Below, in pieces: positions 11,935-25,227 of a stretch of DNA of 64,000 bases. Position numbers and translations under genes: made by a program. A model generated the notes under the pieces. That model worked only from the letters and a program-made list of their open reading frames with translations, was not told the origin of the DNA and did not search any database. This DNA is from Anaeromyces robustus. Lineage: Eukaryota > Neocallimastigomycota > Neocallimastigomycetes > Neocallimastigales > Neocallimastigaceae. How positions within the stretch are numbered: position 1 is the first letter of the stretch; the number at the start of each line of letters is the position of its first letter. The stretch is taken from contig MCFG01000293.1 of assembly GCA_002104895.1 (NCBI GenBank), forward strand, positions 1 through 64,000, given 5' to 3'.

Positions 11935-12170
11935 AGGTATTCCTCGTTGAAGTTCCAAAAATTGTAAGGGACTAATCTCCAGTACGATGAAATTTTAAAA
12001 AGATTACCCGGACTTTCCAGGTAATCAAAGATGTAACTCGTTGACTTCATCTTAGTATAGAGTATGTGCGACCCAGAGCATCTAAGGGCATCACAGACTT
12101 GATATTATTTTAAACTTTTACAGATTAAAAAATTAAAAACTATAGTCTATAGTCCTTCTAAAAATTTTTA
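11935..12170 (-). pseudogene. Decayed fragment of nuclear 18S rRNA
   Basis: Read on the minus strand, the sequence follows the 3' third of eukaryotic 18S rRNA in order. First comes AGAAGGACTAT (18S AGAGGGACTAT), then AAGTTTAAAATAATATCAAG, then TCTGTGATGCCCTTAGATG (the invariant 18S segment), then CTCTGGGTCGCAC, GTCAACGAGTT, GGGTAATCTTTTTAAAA, TTTCATCGTACTGG and finally TTCAACGAGGAATACCTA. Many substitutions are toward A/T, and similarity is lost on both sides, so it is not a functional rRNA gene. It is most likely a fragment inserted in the genome long ago. Mitochondrial origin is unlikely because the match is to eukaryotic 18S and anaerobic fungi lack mitochondrial DNA. Confidence 0.85.
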
Positions 12171-12394
12171 TTGAGTATAGTAAAAGTTCTGTTCTAAGAG
12201 AACAAGAAAGAAAACAACAAAATAGAAAGCTAGCAAAAGTAATATCAAAACTACTAACAAATTTTTACGAACAATAATAATTTTAAAAAGAAAATTTTTA
12301 TTAATTAATTAATTAATATATTAATAATAATATATAAAAAAAAAAACAATTTATTGTTGAATATAATACAAATATATATATATTTCTTATCAAC

Positions 12395-12646
12395 TATGAA
12401 TTATAATTGAATCTTTATAAATATTTCAATTTCAAAAAAAAAAAAATACAATATATATTCAATTTGATAATATTAAATAATAATAGTATAAAATGGTAAT
12501 AATATTAAATAATTAATTATGAATTATAATTGAATCTTTGTAAATATTTCAATTTCAAAAAAAAAAAAAAAAAATACAATATATATTCAATTTGACAATA
12601 TAAAATAATAATAGTATAAAATGATAATCATATTAAATAATAATTT
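12395..12646. repeat. 123-bp tandem duplication
   Basis: The unit starting TATGAATTATAATTGAATC occurs at 12395 and 12518, followed in both by an A-run, then ATACAATATATATTCAATTTG and TAATAGTATAAAATG. Copies differ by a few substitutions and by A-run length. Confidence 0.85.
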
Positions 12647-12788
12647 AATTTATTTAATATTATTACAAGTATTTTTATTTTAAAAAAGTTTTTATAATAA
12701 TATATTATTGTTATCTTTGGAATTTAATTATGGAAAGAAAAACATTAACAAATTCATCTATGATTGGTTTATCAATTATTATTGTAAA

Positions 12789-13011
<223 letters not shown>

Positions 13012-14260
13012 TAATATATAATTAAATAAATAGTTTATTAGACATATATTAAATATATATCATAAATTAAATGTATATTTATATTGACAATAATAATTTT
13101 TTAATAAATAATATTAATAAAAATTAAAAATTAAAAATTAATGTCTTTTTTTTTTTTTTTGATGAATGGTTCATCCATTCAAAATTGATTCAAAAAAGAA
13201 AAAAAAAAATTTTTTTTTTAATACCTATCATTTTTTTATATTCTAAGAATTTTGTCAAATCAAAAAATTTATAAAAAAAAAAAAAAAAAAAAAAAATTAA
13301 AATCTTTTATTATTTAATATCTTTATTATTTTTATTATTATTTAATATCTTTATTATTTTTATTATTATTTAATATTATTAGATATTTTATACACCCTCA
13401 TCATCAGTTATTAATAATTAAATCATTAAAATCACTAAAATCTTTATTTTTTTTAAATCAATTTAAATAATATGCATGATATTATATATTATACCTATTT
13501 GATAATATTAATTTTACTATATTACTTTTTATTGTTATTAGATAATTTCCTATAAAAATATTTATACGTATGCATTTTTTTTTTTTAAAGTATTTATTTG
13601 AGATTATCATCTGCATTATCTTATTTTTATTTTATTTTATTTTATTTTATTTTAAATATAAATTATTTTATAATTATTTTTTTTATAATTTTTTTTTATA
13701 ATAATTATTTTTTTTATTATAATTAGTTTTATTAGTTTCATTAATAATTATTATTGTAATATATTATTTTAATATATTAAAATATTATTATCTATATATA
13801 AAATTATATTTAAAACAATTTATAAAATTGTTTATTTTAAATTATTATCATGTGTAATTAAATATAAACATTAAAAAAAAATTTTTTTAAACTTTAATAA
13901 ATAATAAAATTAAAATTTATTATTTTAATTTTTATTTTAATTTTTATTTTATTTAATGAGTTATTTATTATTTATTAATAATTTCTTAATAAATTTATTT
14001 AGTTCTTATTTCATATTTAATTATTTTATTTAATTTTATTTTATTTTATTTTTTATTTTTTATTTTACCAACTATAATCTAAACTAATAATAATTAATTA
14101 AAAAATGATTAATAATTAGTATTAATTAAAATTATAAACTTATAACAAATTAAAAAACATGAATAAAAAAAAAAAAGTCACACGAGGATACTTTAATAAT
14201 TATCACACACCATACATATACAATAACTATTACACTGCATTGATAAATAACAAACAACAA

Positions 14261-14261
<1 letters not shown>

Positions 14262-14304
<43 letters not shown>
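14262..14304. repeat. (ATT)n microsatellite
   Basis: About 14 perfect trinucleotide units. The surrounding 63-codon plus-strand frame (14159-14350) ends in this poly-Ile tract and is not considered a gene. Confidence 0.9.
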
Positions 14305-14305
<1 letters not shown>

Positions 14306-14451
14306 TATATATTTTTTTTATATTTTTTTATTGTTATTTTATATTATTAAATAATTTAAAAATTGAAAAATATTTGATATAATATAAATTAAATTAAGAA
14401 AAATAAATAAATTAAGAAATATATTACATATATAATTAAAAGAGTATAAAC

Positions 14452-14582
14452 TTTTTTTCTATATGTTCATGTATGTTAATATTTAAATTCAATAAAGGTG
14501 AAGTACAAATTGTGTGCCATAAAAAAAATATTGTGTGCCATAAAAAAAAATATTGTGTGCTATAAAAAATTTTTTTTTCTAT
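14452..14582 (+). mobile_element. Poly(A)-tailed retroposon, short 5'-truncated copy (copy 1 of 3)
   Basis: Plus-strand order: TTCATGTATGTTAATATTTA, ATTCAATAAAGGTGAAGTAC, AAATTGTGTGCCAT, then A-rich tail. It contains an AATAAA signal about 20 nt before the tail, as at an mRNA 3' end. The same 3' end occurs at 61.6 and 63.9 kb. In this copy the terminal AATTGTGTGCCAT-A(8) segment is repeated three times. The sequence TTTTTTTCTAT flanks both sides (14452-14462 and 14572-14582), a plausible 11-bp target-site duplication, though T-rich. Confidence 0.65.
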
Positions 14583-15119
14583 GATAAATTCAATTATTTT
14601 ATCAATTATTACTATTATCAAGAATAAAAAATTTATATAATATTTATTAATACATTACTCATATATATAGTATATATTAATGTCTAATAATGATATTCTT
14701 TTGTTGTAATGTATTAACAATACTTATTGTATATAAATAAAGATAAATTATAAATCGTATTTTTGAAAATAAATCTTTTATAATTGATTAATTTTAAACT
14801 TTTCAAAAGTTTGTCTATTAATCAAATAATAATAGTTTTTTTTCTTCTCTTATTATCTATAAATAAAGATAATTAAATTTGCTTTTTTTTTCTCTCTCAA
14901 TAAAGTTTCAAACTTTATGTAGATAAGTAGATAATAGATAGAATTTTTCTCCTTTTCAAAAGGTTACTTTTTTCCTCTTTTTTTTTTTTAATTCCAAAGA
15001 ACTTTATTAAAAGAGTAATTAGATATTAGTTTAACAATTTTTTTTATCATTTCCTTATTAATAAATAAAAGTAAAGTTATAAAAAAAATTGTTTGTTTTT
15101 TTTTTTCTTTTTTCATTGC

Positions 15120-15248
15120 TTATTGAGATTCATTAGTTATCATAGCATTAGTCTTTAATGGAGCAATAACACAGCTGACAATTTCAATGAAACTGAAAGC
15201 AATACCTAAGTAGAGAACATTTCTAAGGATAACGTCAACGAAAAACAT
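15120..15248 (-). CDS. 42-residue membrane microprotein
   Basis: ATG at 15248, stop TAA ending at 15120, intronless. The protein starts MFFVDVILRNVLYLGIAFSF, has one long hydrophobic segment (about residues 4-30) and a short polar tail with a Pro-Leu-Lys hinge. Its codons are strikingly unlike the background: TTC, GAC, ATC, CTC, TAC, GTC, AGC, GGT, GCT and AAG are used, the preference expected of a highly expressed gene in this kind of fungus. Random A/T sequence would not give this. No family recognised. It could also be the final exon of a larger gene, since the bases before ATG (TTCAAG) could act as an acceptor, but no upstream exon is visible within 500 bp. Confidence 0.6.
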   Translation of the reverse strand: MFFVDVILRNVLYLGIAFSFIEIVSCVIAPLKTNAMITNESQ

Positions 15249-15579
15249 CTTGAATATTTTTATCTTACTTGATCTTAACTTTTGGTTTTTAAAATAACTT
15301 TTTTCTATTTTAAATATCTTTACTTAGCTTTGTATTACTGTTGCTTTTATGTATAGTACTTTTTTCTTTTTTTTATATATTTTTTTTGAAGTCTTAATTA
15401 TTAAGTAATATTAGTTAACAAAGAAAAAAAAATGTTGTAAAAAAAATTTTTTTTTATATGCATGGAAATTACAGATTCTGATTGATGGAGAATTAAAAGA
15501 TTTTTTGTAACACTACGAAAATATTGTTTGACATAAAGGAAATTTTAATTAAAAAAAAAAAAAAAAAAAAAAAAAGATA

Positions 15580-15827
<248 letters not shown>

Positions 15828-17311
15828 AGATAAATATATAAATCAAAATATATATGAGGTAATATAATAATAATATAATAATATAATATAATTAATATTA
15901 ATATTATTATAAATTATTTAATTTATTATTTACTATTATATTATATTATTCATATATATTTAATATATTGTAATTAATTTTTTTAACTATTTATATAAAG
16001 TAACACTGAAATTGTAAATATTAAATTATTAACAAAAAAAAAAAGCAAAAAAAAGTAAAAAAAAAATATATATAATAAATATAATAAATATAAAAAAATA
16101 TAAAAAAAAGAGTAAATAAATGAATGAATGAATAAATAAATAATAAATAAATAAATAAATAGAAAAATAAATAAATAAATCTATAAATAAATAAAAAGTC
16201 TACGATGTTGAAAAGGAAAAATATAAGAAAGAAATATGAATAATAGAAATTAAAATATAATAATTGAGAAATAATGTTCTATTTATTATTATATATTAAA
16301 TTATGTTTTAATAAATAAATATATATATTTAAATTTATTTTAAATAAAATTTTAATGGTACATTATTCTGTTACAGATTATTGTAATGTAACAACAGAAT
16401 TATGATAAAATAAAACAAAACAAAATAAAATGAAATGAAATATAAAAAAAAAACAATATAAAAACAATATTAATTAAAAAAGATCATAGTATCATGATAT
16501 TATTAATTAATAAAATATATATTCATATAACATGAAAAGAATGTCATACAATTATTATTAATTATTAATTATTATTGATAGTCATTAAAAATTATTATTT
16601 AATTAATATGGTTTTAATAGAATTATTTAAATAAATTCTTATTAATATATTTAGTATTACATAAAGAGATAAGATAATATTTAATTTTAATATTTTCTTA
16701 GTATTTTTTTCTTAGTATTTTTTTTTTATGTTTCTTTCGTTTTATAACAAGTTATTATGTTTTGATGCTACATTATTTATAATATTTATAATTATTCGTT
16801 AATTTTATTATTTCTTTTTTAAATAAAATTATATAGTTATATAATCTATAGCGTTAAAAATTTTCTTAAAATTAATTTTTTTTTTAAAATTTTAATATAA
16901 ATGATATATTTAATTATTTGAAAGAATGACCGGACAGACTTTCTTTTTATATATATAATAAAATGATTCATAGTTCTTGTGATAATTTTTAATATTTTTT
17001 AATTACAAAGTAAAATAAATATAATTTTTTTTTTTAAAAAAAAAAAAGATAATATAGATTTGTTAATGATAAATTGTTAATATAGAGTAAAATTAAATAC
17101 AATAACAAATAATAAGATATAAAAAATAACAGATAATGAAAATTACAAATAACAAATAAGTAATAATAACAAATAATAGTAACCTAAAAAATAACAAATA
17201 ACAACAACAACTAATAATTATAATAAATTAATAATAAAACATATGTAATATAAGTAATGTATAAATAATATATTATATATTTATAATATTTATATATTTA
17301 TATTTTATATT

Positions 17312-17343
<32 letters not shown>

Positions 17344-17885
17344 TCATTTTTTATAAAATATTTATGACTACTATATTATTAAAATACTTTTTATTTTCTA
17401 TTAAATATAAATATGATTTAAATAATTTATTATATATAAATAAATAAATAAATAAATAAATATTTAAATATAAATAAATGAATGAATAAAGAATATAAAA
17501 TAAATAATATTATTAAATTATTAAAAAATTAATACTAATAATTTTTTTACATAAATGATTTTTGTTTTTTTGTTTATTCTAATAATATAAATTAATTAAT
17601 TAATAAATAAGTTTTTTATTTAATATATAATAATATATTATTAAAAATTATTAAATAAATAAATATTAATATATATATAAAAAAAAAATAAAATTAATAA
17701 ATGGTAAAATGGTATATTATATATATATATATAATTTTTTATATATAATTATTTCTTCCTAATTTAATTCTTATTGATATGAATTGTTGATAAGTTATTT
17801 ATTTCACTTTTCTTATTTTTCTTTATTTCTTCCTTTTTTTTTTAACTTAATTATTTTCATTTCATTTCAATTTATTTTATTCAAT

Positions 17886-18133
17886 TTAATTCTTCCAATA
17901 ATCTAATGTGTAGGTTTTATTTTTTAAATTAGTTATACGTTCAATTAACTTGGCTCCAAATTTTTCTTCTCCAATTTCATTATAACAATCTACAATTTTT
18001 TGAGCTACTTTTCGTTTAGCAATCTTTTTATTTTTACCAACTTCTTTAAATTCTGTTAAAGGAATTAATTCATTTTCTCTAAATTGTACATATATACAAC
18101 AGGAAGTACCTTCTTTGGATACATTTTCCATTC

Positions 18134-18188
<55 letters not shown>

Positions 18189-18958
18189 TTTTTTTAACAA
18201 TTAATAAAGAAAAAAAAATTAGTACGGTTTTATATTTTATATAATAATAGGAAAAATTATTAGTTATTTTATAAATAAAAAAATATAAATGTTTTTTTAA
18301 TTTTATTTTATTTTATTAATATTTACCTATATACCGCTTTTGGATTATTAATAAAACCATAAAGATGAACATATCTACGACCAACCATTACAATATAATT
18401 AAGACAATCATTAATAACTTCAAATTTAATAACAGATTGATTTAAAGAATTATGTTTAAATATATGTTCTATAAGTAATTGTGATAATTCATGATTTGAT
18501 TTTTTAAAATGATAATGATTATCAATATGAATTGCTCCTACTAAAACTTCAAATAAATCGGCAATATACTTTGGAGCTGGAACATCTGTACTACTATTAC
18601 TACTATTTTTTCTTTTTGTTATATATTGTTTACATCCTGCTGCTTCAGATGAATGGAAAGGAATATCGTCAATTAAATTTAATTTAATTAAAAGGTCAGC
18701 AAATTCTTGATTTTGTACTGACATATGTTTAAATTGTGTTAATTCTTTTGGATTAGCATTTTTAAAAGTATTAAAGAAATAATTAATAGTAATGACATCT
18801 ATTACGGCATCTCCAAGAAATTCTAAACGTTGATAACTATTTTTTTTTTTTTTTTTTATAAAAAAAAAATATGATTATTTTAATAAGAATTTGAAATTTA
18901 ATTATATTATTAAATTAATAAAAATATTATAATATAAATAAATTAATAAATAAATTAA

Positions 18959-19034
<76 letters not shown>

Positions 19035-19965
19035 ATATAATTAAATAATAATAATAATTTTATAAATTGTATAAAATAATTTTTTTATTATAATAAATAA
19101 TAATAATAATAATAAGAAATAATAATAATAATAATAAAAAAAAAACTTACTCTCTTTGTTTTTTCATATCTTTTTCAGAAGCAATAATATCAAGTACAGA
19201 ATATAAATTAGATTGATCTATATAAGTATGATTTAATTGTTGACAGATATGTTTAACCTCACGACTATGAATACTTTTCCCTTTATTTATTAGGATAGGT
19301 TTCCAATTATATTTTGTATGAGAATTAAGAATACCAGTACGATAAAGGAAATATTGACAAAGTTTCATACTTTGTTTTAAATTTTTTCCTCCATCTACAA
19401 AACATGCTCCTATAATAGATTCAAAGAAATCAGCTTTAGGTTTATTATTTTTATTACGATCAATATCGGTAGAACCTCCAAGTTTACATCCTTCAATGAT
19501 AGCTATATTTGGTGGATAAAAACAATTTACAGAAAATTTTTTTTGGATAAAAAATCGATCCCATTGTAATTGATTAATAACTTCAATTAAATGTTCATTA
19601 CTAACATGATCCATACGTTTTTGGGTTAAGATAGCTTCATCGGCATTTGGATAACGATTTAAAAGATCCATAGTAGTATAATATTTAAGTATTGTATCTC
19701 CTAATAATTCTAATTGTTCATGTCGATCACCTAAGATTATATCTGAATTTTTAGAAGTACTAGCATTTAATAAATTTGTTACCGTTAAATATTTTAATCC
19801 AATATCATATCGAAATTCATCCATATAACAAAAAGATTTTACTTTATAAGTAAGTATAGGAATATGTTGTAAAAATTTTAACCAATAAAGAGGTAATAAG
19901 AAAATATCACAAAGTTCTGGTATAAGATAAACTCTATTATAATTTGAACGAGTTCCATTTCCAAA

Positions 19966-19997
<32 letters not shown>

Positions 19998-20632
19998 TGC
20001 TATCATGATCATTATCATCATTTGATAATGAATTATTATTATTATTATTATTATATTGTCGATTTTTTTTATTTTCTTCTTTTTGTAAACGTATTAACTC
20101 TATTTGTTTTTGAGAACGATAGAAAAAATTTTTTAAAAGTGAAAAAACTTTACCACTTATCATAGGGAAATTATTATATTTAAAATCATAATTATTAGGA
20201 AAATAATTATCTAAAATATAATCTTTATAAGTAATATCATAAGGTTCTTCTTCTTTACAATTAACTGTAAAAGAATTATTCATAGTTAATTCTTCATTAA
20301 GTTCCGAAAATCGATAAACACGTTTATTATATGAAGTTCTAAAATAGGTATCATATAAAGTTTTCCCAATAAATTGAGCATTTTCTTTTGATATAGAATG
20401 AGTTTGATAATATTTTAAAAATGAAGGTTCTTCTTTCAATTTGGAATAAAGATCTTTTACCATATTATAATTCTCTTCAAAACTTTTTTCTGGATGAATT
20501 ATATCTCTTCGATCATGACGTAATAAAAAATCTACTACAGATATCCAATGACTTAAATTTAAATTATCTGGATTTGCTTTTTCTTTAAGTGCTTGATGAA
20601 TAATACTCCATTCAATATTTATTCTTTTCTTT

Positions 20633-20682
<50 letters not shown>

Positions 20683-22262
20683 TTCTTTTTTTCCTTCTTT
20701 CCTTTCTTCTTCTATTTTTGAATTTATTTCTTCTTCATCATCATCTAATAGACTTGTAAATGGTAAAATATAATACATATCATCTGTTTCTTTATTAACT
20801 TTAAATTCTAAACTTATACAAAGTAATCCCCATAATTTATCTTGAAATATTTTTATTTTTCTTAATTCATTATCATTGAAATATACAGGAAGAAAACTTT
20901 GACATTCACTATTATTAATAAAATAATCATTTTTTTTATCATTTTGATTATTTTTAGTTTTATTATCTTCCTTTTTTTTCATTATATTTTCATTGGAACC
21001 AAAAATAGACTGTATTTGATTAGTAAAATTATTAATATTTTCTTTTCTATATTTATTATGAAATTTATTCCATGAAAAAAGTGAAAATTTGGATTTTTCA
21101 TTATTATTATAACAAAAGAATTCTTTTACAAATTGGGGCATTGGTTTTTTTGTAAGATAACCTAAATATAATTTTTTCTTTTTTCCTGTTACACTATCTT
21201 TATATATCATCATTGGATCATTAACAAAATCTATTATTGAAATGAAAAATAAATTTTTAGGATGATATAAATTACTAAAACAATTATATTCCGGCCTATA
21301 TTATATATACATATAAAGATTTTAATATAATTATAATTTAATTATATTAAATTATAATAAAAATAAATTTATATAATATGAATTTTATAAATTTAATTAA
21401 AATTTTAAATATTAAAAAATAGAATAAAAAAAAAGTTATATATATATATATATAAATTAGAAATTAATATAATTTTAATTCATTTTCTTCATTTTTTTTT
21501 TAATTACTTTAAATTATTAAATTTTTAATATTTATATATTGTTTAATTTTATTATAAGAATAATAATAATCAAAATAATTCATTTCATTTTATAATATTA
21601 TTTTTCATTATATATATAATTAAATCATTACATATATTAAAATTATATATATATTATATTATACTTTCTTTCTTCTTAACTTACTTAATATTTTCCCAAC
21701 CATGTTTTGAAAAAACTACAGGACAATCAAAACAACTTTTTCCACTACTATTATCAAGTGAATAATTATCAACTGTTGTATTATTATTAAATTTATTCAT
21801 TAAATGACTATTTCCTTCAATGAATGGAAATATTTTACAATTAAAATGATATAATATTTTAAATAATACAATAGAAGCTTCAATTTCGGCATTTTCTTTT
21901 GAATGACATAATGGTCCTACAATTTTTAAATCTGAATTTGGAAATAATAATATAATGGCATAATTTTCAACTTCATTTTCATCATCATTTTGTACTTTTA
22001 AATTTGAAGGAGGTAAATATACTTCTTTATCAATAAAATCTTTTAATATAGGTAACATTAATTTTTCTCTATCATTTTTGTACTTTTCTATATTTTCATA
22101 GGATTTTAGTGAACATTTATATGATATATCTTTTAAAAAGAATTTTTTTATAAAATCATAAGAAACTGATAGACCATAATTAGTTCTTATCCAATAAAAT
22201 TTATCTAATGGTATATTCAAATTTTTATGATGATAAGAATTATTAATTAAATTTATTGTCAT
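17886..22262 (-). CDS. Dicer-like RNase III without helicase domain
   Basis: Four exons on the minus strand: 22262-21685, 21295-19151, 18836-18327 and 18132-17886. Introns are 389, 314 and 194 bp with GTAAGT, GTAAGT and GTAAAT donors and TAG, TAG and AAG acceptors. The frame is continuous at every junction, giving 1159 residues. Domain order: Dicer dimerisation-like domain (about 25-147), PAZ/connector (about 497-690, with the typical LIPELCDIF), RNase IIIa (signature RHEQLELLGD near 716 and KADFFES near 812), RNase IIIb (YQRLEFLGDAV at 908-918 and ADLFE at 1000-1004) and a C-terminal dsRBD (about 1078-1159). All four catalytic Glu/Asp pairs are present, so it should cut double-stranded RNA into small RNAs for RNAi. 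Two Asn homopolymers lie in loops. The N-terminal DExD/H helicase of most fungal Dicers is absent: an in-frame TAA lies two codons before the ATG and no helicase motif is found up to the next gene. Confidence 0.88.
18945..19031. repeat. (TAAA)n microsatellite inside Dicer intron 2
   Basis: Tetranucleotide array within the 314-bp intron at 18837-19150. Intron 3 likewise carries an (ATT)n run (18137-18170), so the introns are hosts for microsatellite growth. Confidence 0.9.
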
Positions 22263-25227
22263 CTTTTACATTATTTAATAGTAAATCAAAATTATTATAT
22301 ATATAATATAAATTAAATTAAAAAGAATAATAAAATAAATAAATAAATAAAAAATAAAAATAAATAAAAATTTGTTTTTAATAAATATATTGTTGTTACT
22401 TTTCAATTTTAATTATTTCTAATCTATAAAATGTATATACAATTAAAATGAAATTTAAATTGCAAATAATTTCTATTTAAATAAAAAAAAAAATAAAGAT
22501 TAGAAATAAATTTAATTTAATAAAATTATTAATAAATTCTATATATATTATGAATATTTTCTTAATTATATTATTTATTTATGTTTTTTCGACATATAAC
22601 TATGTTATTACATAATTAAAATTTATATCCAATTTTTAAGTTTAAAGTAACACAATTATTAAAATAACATTATACATATATTAATGTTTTTTTGACATAA
22701 TATCATGTGTTTTCCAAATAATAAAAAAAAAAATTTTTTTTTTTGATAATTACCAATATTCTAGTAAAAAGTAACACAATTTTTAAATAGGGTTATTTTA
22801 TAATAAGTGAAAATTTTATAAATTATTTATTATTTAGAATTAAAAGGTAAGTTTAGTAAAAAAAAAAAAAAAGAATTAAATAGAATTAAATAAAATTAAA
22901 AAGTAAGTTAAGTAAAAAAAATAATTAAATAGAATTAAAAAGTAAGTTAAGTAACAAAAAAAGAATTAATGTTAATTATAATATAAATATAATAAGAGAG
23001 TTACATAAAATAAGGGGTCTCTTTTATTATTATTATTATTATTTATGTTTTATATATATAATATCTTATTAATATTTAATAATTATTATACATAAATATC
23101 TTACACTTATATTACAAAATATAATAAATAATAATAAATAATAATATTTATATAATTAGTAAATTATTATAATTATAATATTATACTATAAACGAATTTT
23201 CTTTTTTTTTCTTTTTTTTTATTATTTTTTTTTTCTCCTTTTAGCATTAAATCATGATAATTAATTAAATTAAATATTTATTGACAGTAGAAAGATTTTT
23301 TTTTCTACTGTCAACTAATTATGTAATTTAAAATAAAAAAAAAGTTTTTTTAATAATATTATTAAATTTGAATTATAAAAAAAAGAGGCGATAAAAAACA
23401 ATAATTAACTATTATAATTAATTACATTATACATTTTTCTATATAAATATCAATATTATATATATATATATTTATTAAATATTATGAATAAGAAAATAAA
23501 GAAGAACAATTAAAATATTAAATAATAATAATGATTATAATGATGATTATAATATAGTTTTAAGATCTTATATTTTTCAAAAAAAATAAAAAAATAAAAA
23601 AAAAGAAACAAGGAAAAAAGGTGATTAAAATAACGTGGAAAAAATCAATTTTGATTATTTAATATAATTTTTTAAAAAAAAAAGAAATAAAAAAGATAAT
23701 AAAGAGTAATGATTCAAAAATATATAGAACTTTTTGAAAAACTATAATTATTTATTATAATAATTTGATTAAAAATTATAAATATAAACATCAATATATA
23801 TTTATTTATTAATAGAAAAATAGAATGAAAAAATTAAAAATATTTAATAATATTAATTTAGTTAAAACGTTTTTTTTTTTAAAAAAAAATTAAGGAAAAT
23901 ATTTAATTAAATTAACATGGAAGAAATTAATTTTAATTTATTTATCTAATATAATACAAATTTTTTTTGGGAATAATTAATATATTATGGTTAATGATTA
24001 TTTAAAAATAATAATTAATAATTAATAATAATAATAAATAAATAAATAATAAATAAATAATAAATAAATAATAATTATAATAATAATTATAATAATAATT
24101 ATAATAATAATTATAATAATAATTATAATAATAATTATAATAATAATAATAATAAGTAAATAGTAATAATTAGATTTAATATTTTATTATTATTTTATTA
24201 TAATTATTTTGTAGCAAAAAAATATAAAAATATTTTTTTGACAATTCTTAAATCTTAAACTTTAAAAAAAAAATAAAAATTCATGGAATTAAATTAAAAT
24301 TTTTATTTGTTTCTTATTTGTGTCACCAACTTTTCAATTTATTTTTTTGTTCTTTTAATAATTTTTTATAATAAAAAAAAAAACTATTTTATAATAATAT
24401 TTTATAATTATTTTATAATTAGCTAATTCTATATTTATAATATATAAAATATTTTTATATTTTATATATTTTATATATCATATGAAATATAAAATATTTA
24501 ATATATGTTTTTATGTTATATATATATATAATATTAAAATGTTAAAATATTATTAATTATAATTATAATAAAAAAAATTTTTTTTCCCTAATAATAAAAT
24601 ATGAAATTTTATGCATGAAAAGTAATTTACCAAAAAAAAATTTTTTTCTTTTTTCCATTTTTTTTATTAATAATTAATAATGAAACAAAAAAATAATAAT
24701 TAAACCGTTATTATATATATTATTATATATAATAAAATAAGATTAAATAATTTGAAAAAATATAAAAGAAAAAGATTATCGTTTTTTTTTCTCTTAAATA
24801 ATCATACCTTTTTTTATTATTTTTCAATAATAAAAAAAAAATAAAAAAAAATTGTAATATATATTCTTTGATAGAATTTTTTATTAACAAATTTAAATAT
24901 ATATCAATTATATATTTATTAATTAATTCATTAAATAGTTAATTATAATAAATATATATATATTATTAATTCTTTTTGATAAAGAATATCCTAGTTAAAA
25001 TAATAGTATAATAATTATAAAAAAAGATAATTATATTTTATCTTTTTCTTATTTTTTTATTTTATTTTTATTATTATTTTAATAACAATATAATTCACAA
25101 AAAAAGTAAAAAAAAAAAAAAATAAATTCAAGAAAATATTAAAATAAAGAAAAAAAAAATTAAACTAAAAAAAAAAAATTTAAGAATAAAAAAAAATATA
25201 AAAATAAAAAAAGAAGTGAAATCAAAA
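22263..25227. other. Divergent intergenic region between Dicer and amylase
   Basis: About 3 kb with no coding sequence on either strand. It should hold the promoters of both genes, which are transcribed away from each other. It contains a 13-bp perfect hairpin (23281-23314), a 12-bp minisatellite of AATAATAATTAT units (about 24067-24148) and A-rich sequence directly before the amylase start. No TATA or operator-like site can be singled out in such A/T-rich DNA. Confidence 0.6.
23281..23314. repeat. 13-bp perfect inverted repeat
   Basis: TTGACAGTAGAAA (23281-23293) and TTTCTACTGTCAA (23302-23314) with an 8-nt loop. It lies between two divergently transcribed genes, 1 kb from the Dicer start. 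Confidence 0.85.

Noticed and set aside
19944-20165. Plus-strand poly-Tyr frame
   Set aside because: Antisense of Asn-repeat regions in the Dicer gene.
25216-25227. GTG start 12 bp upstream of the amylase ATG
   Set aside because: Eukaryotic gene; the ATG at 25228 gives a proper signal peptide, and GTG is not expected as a start.
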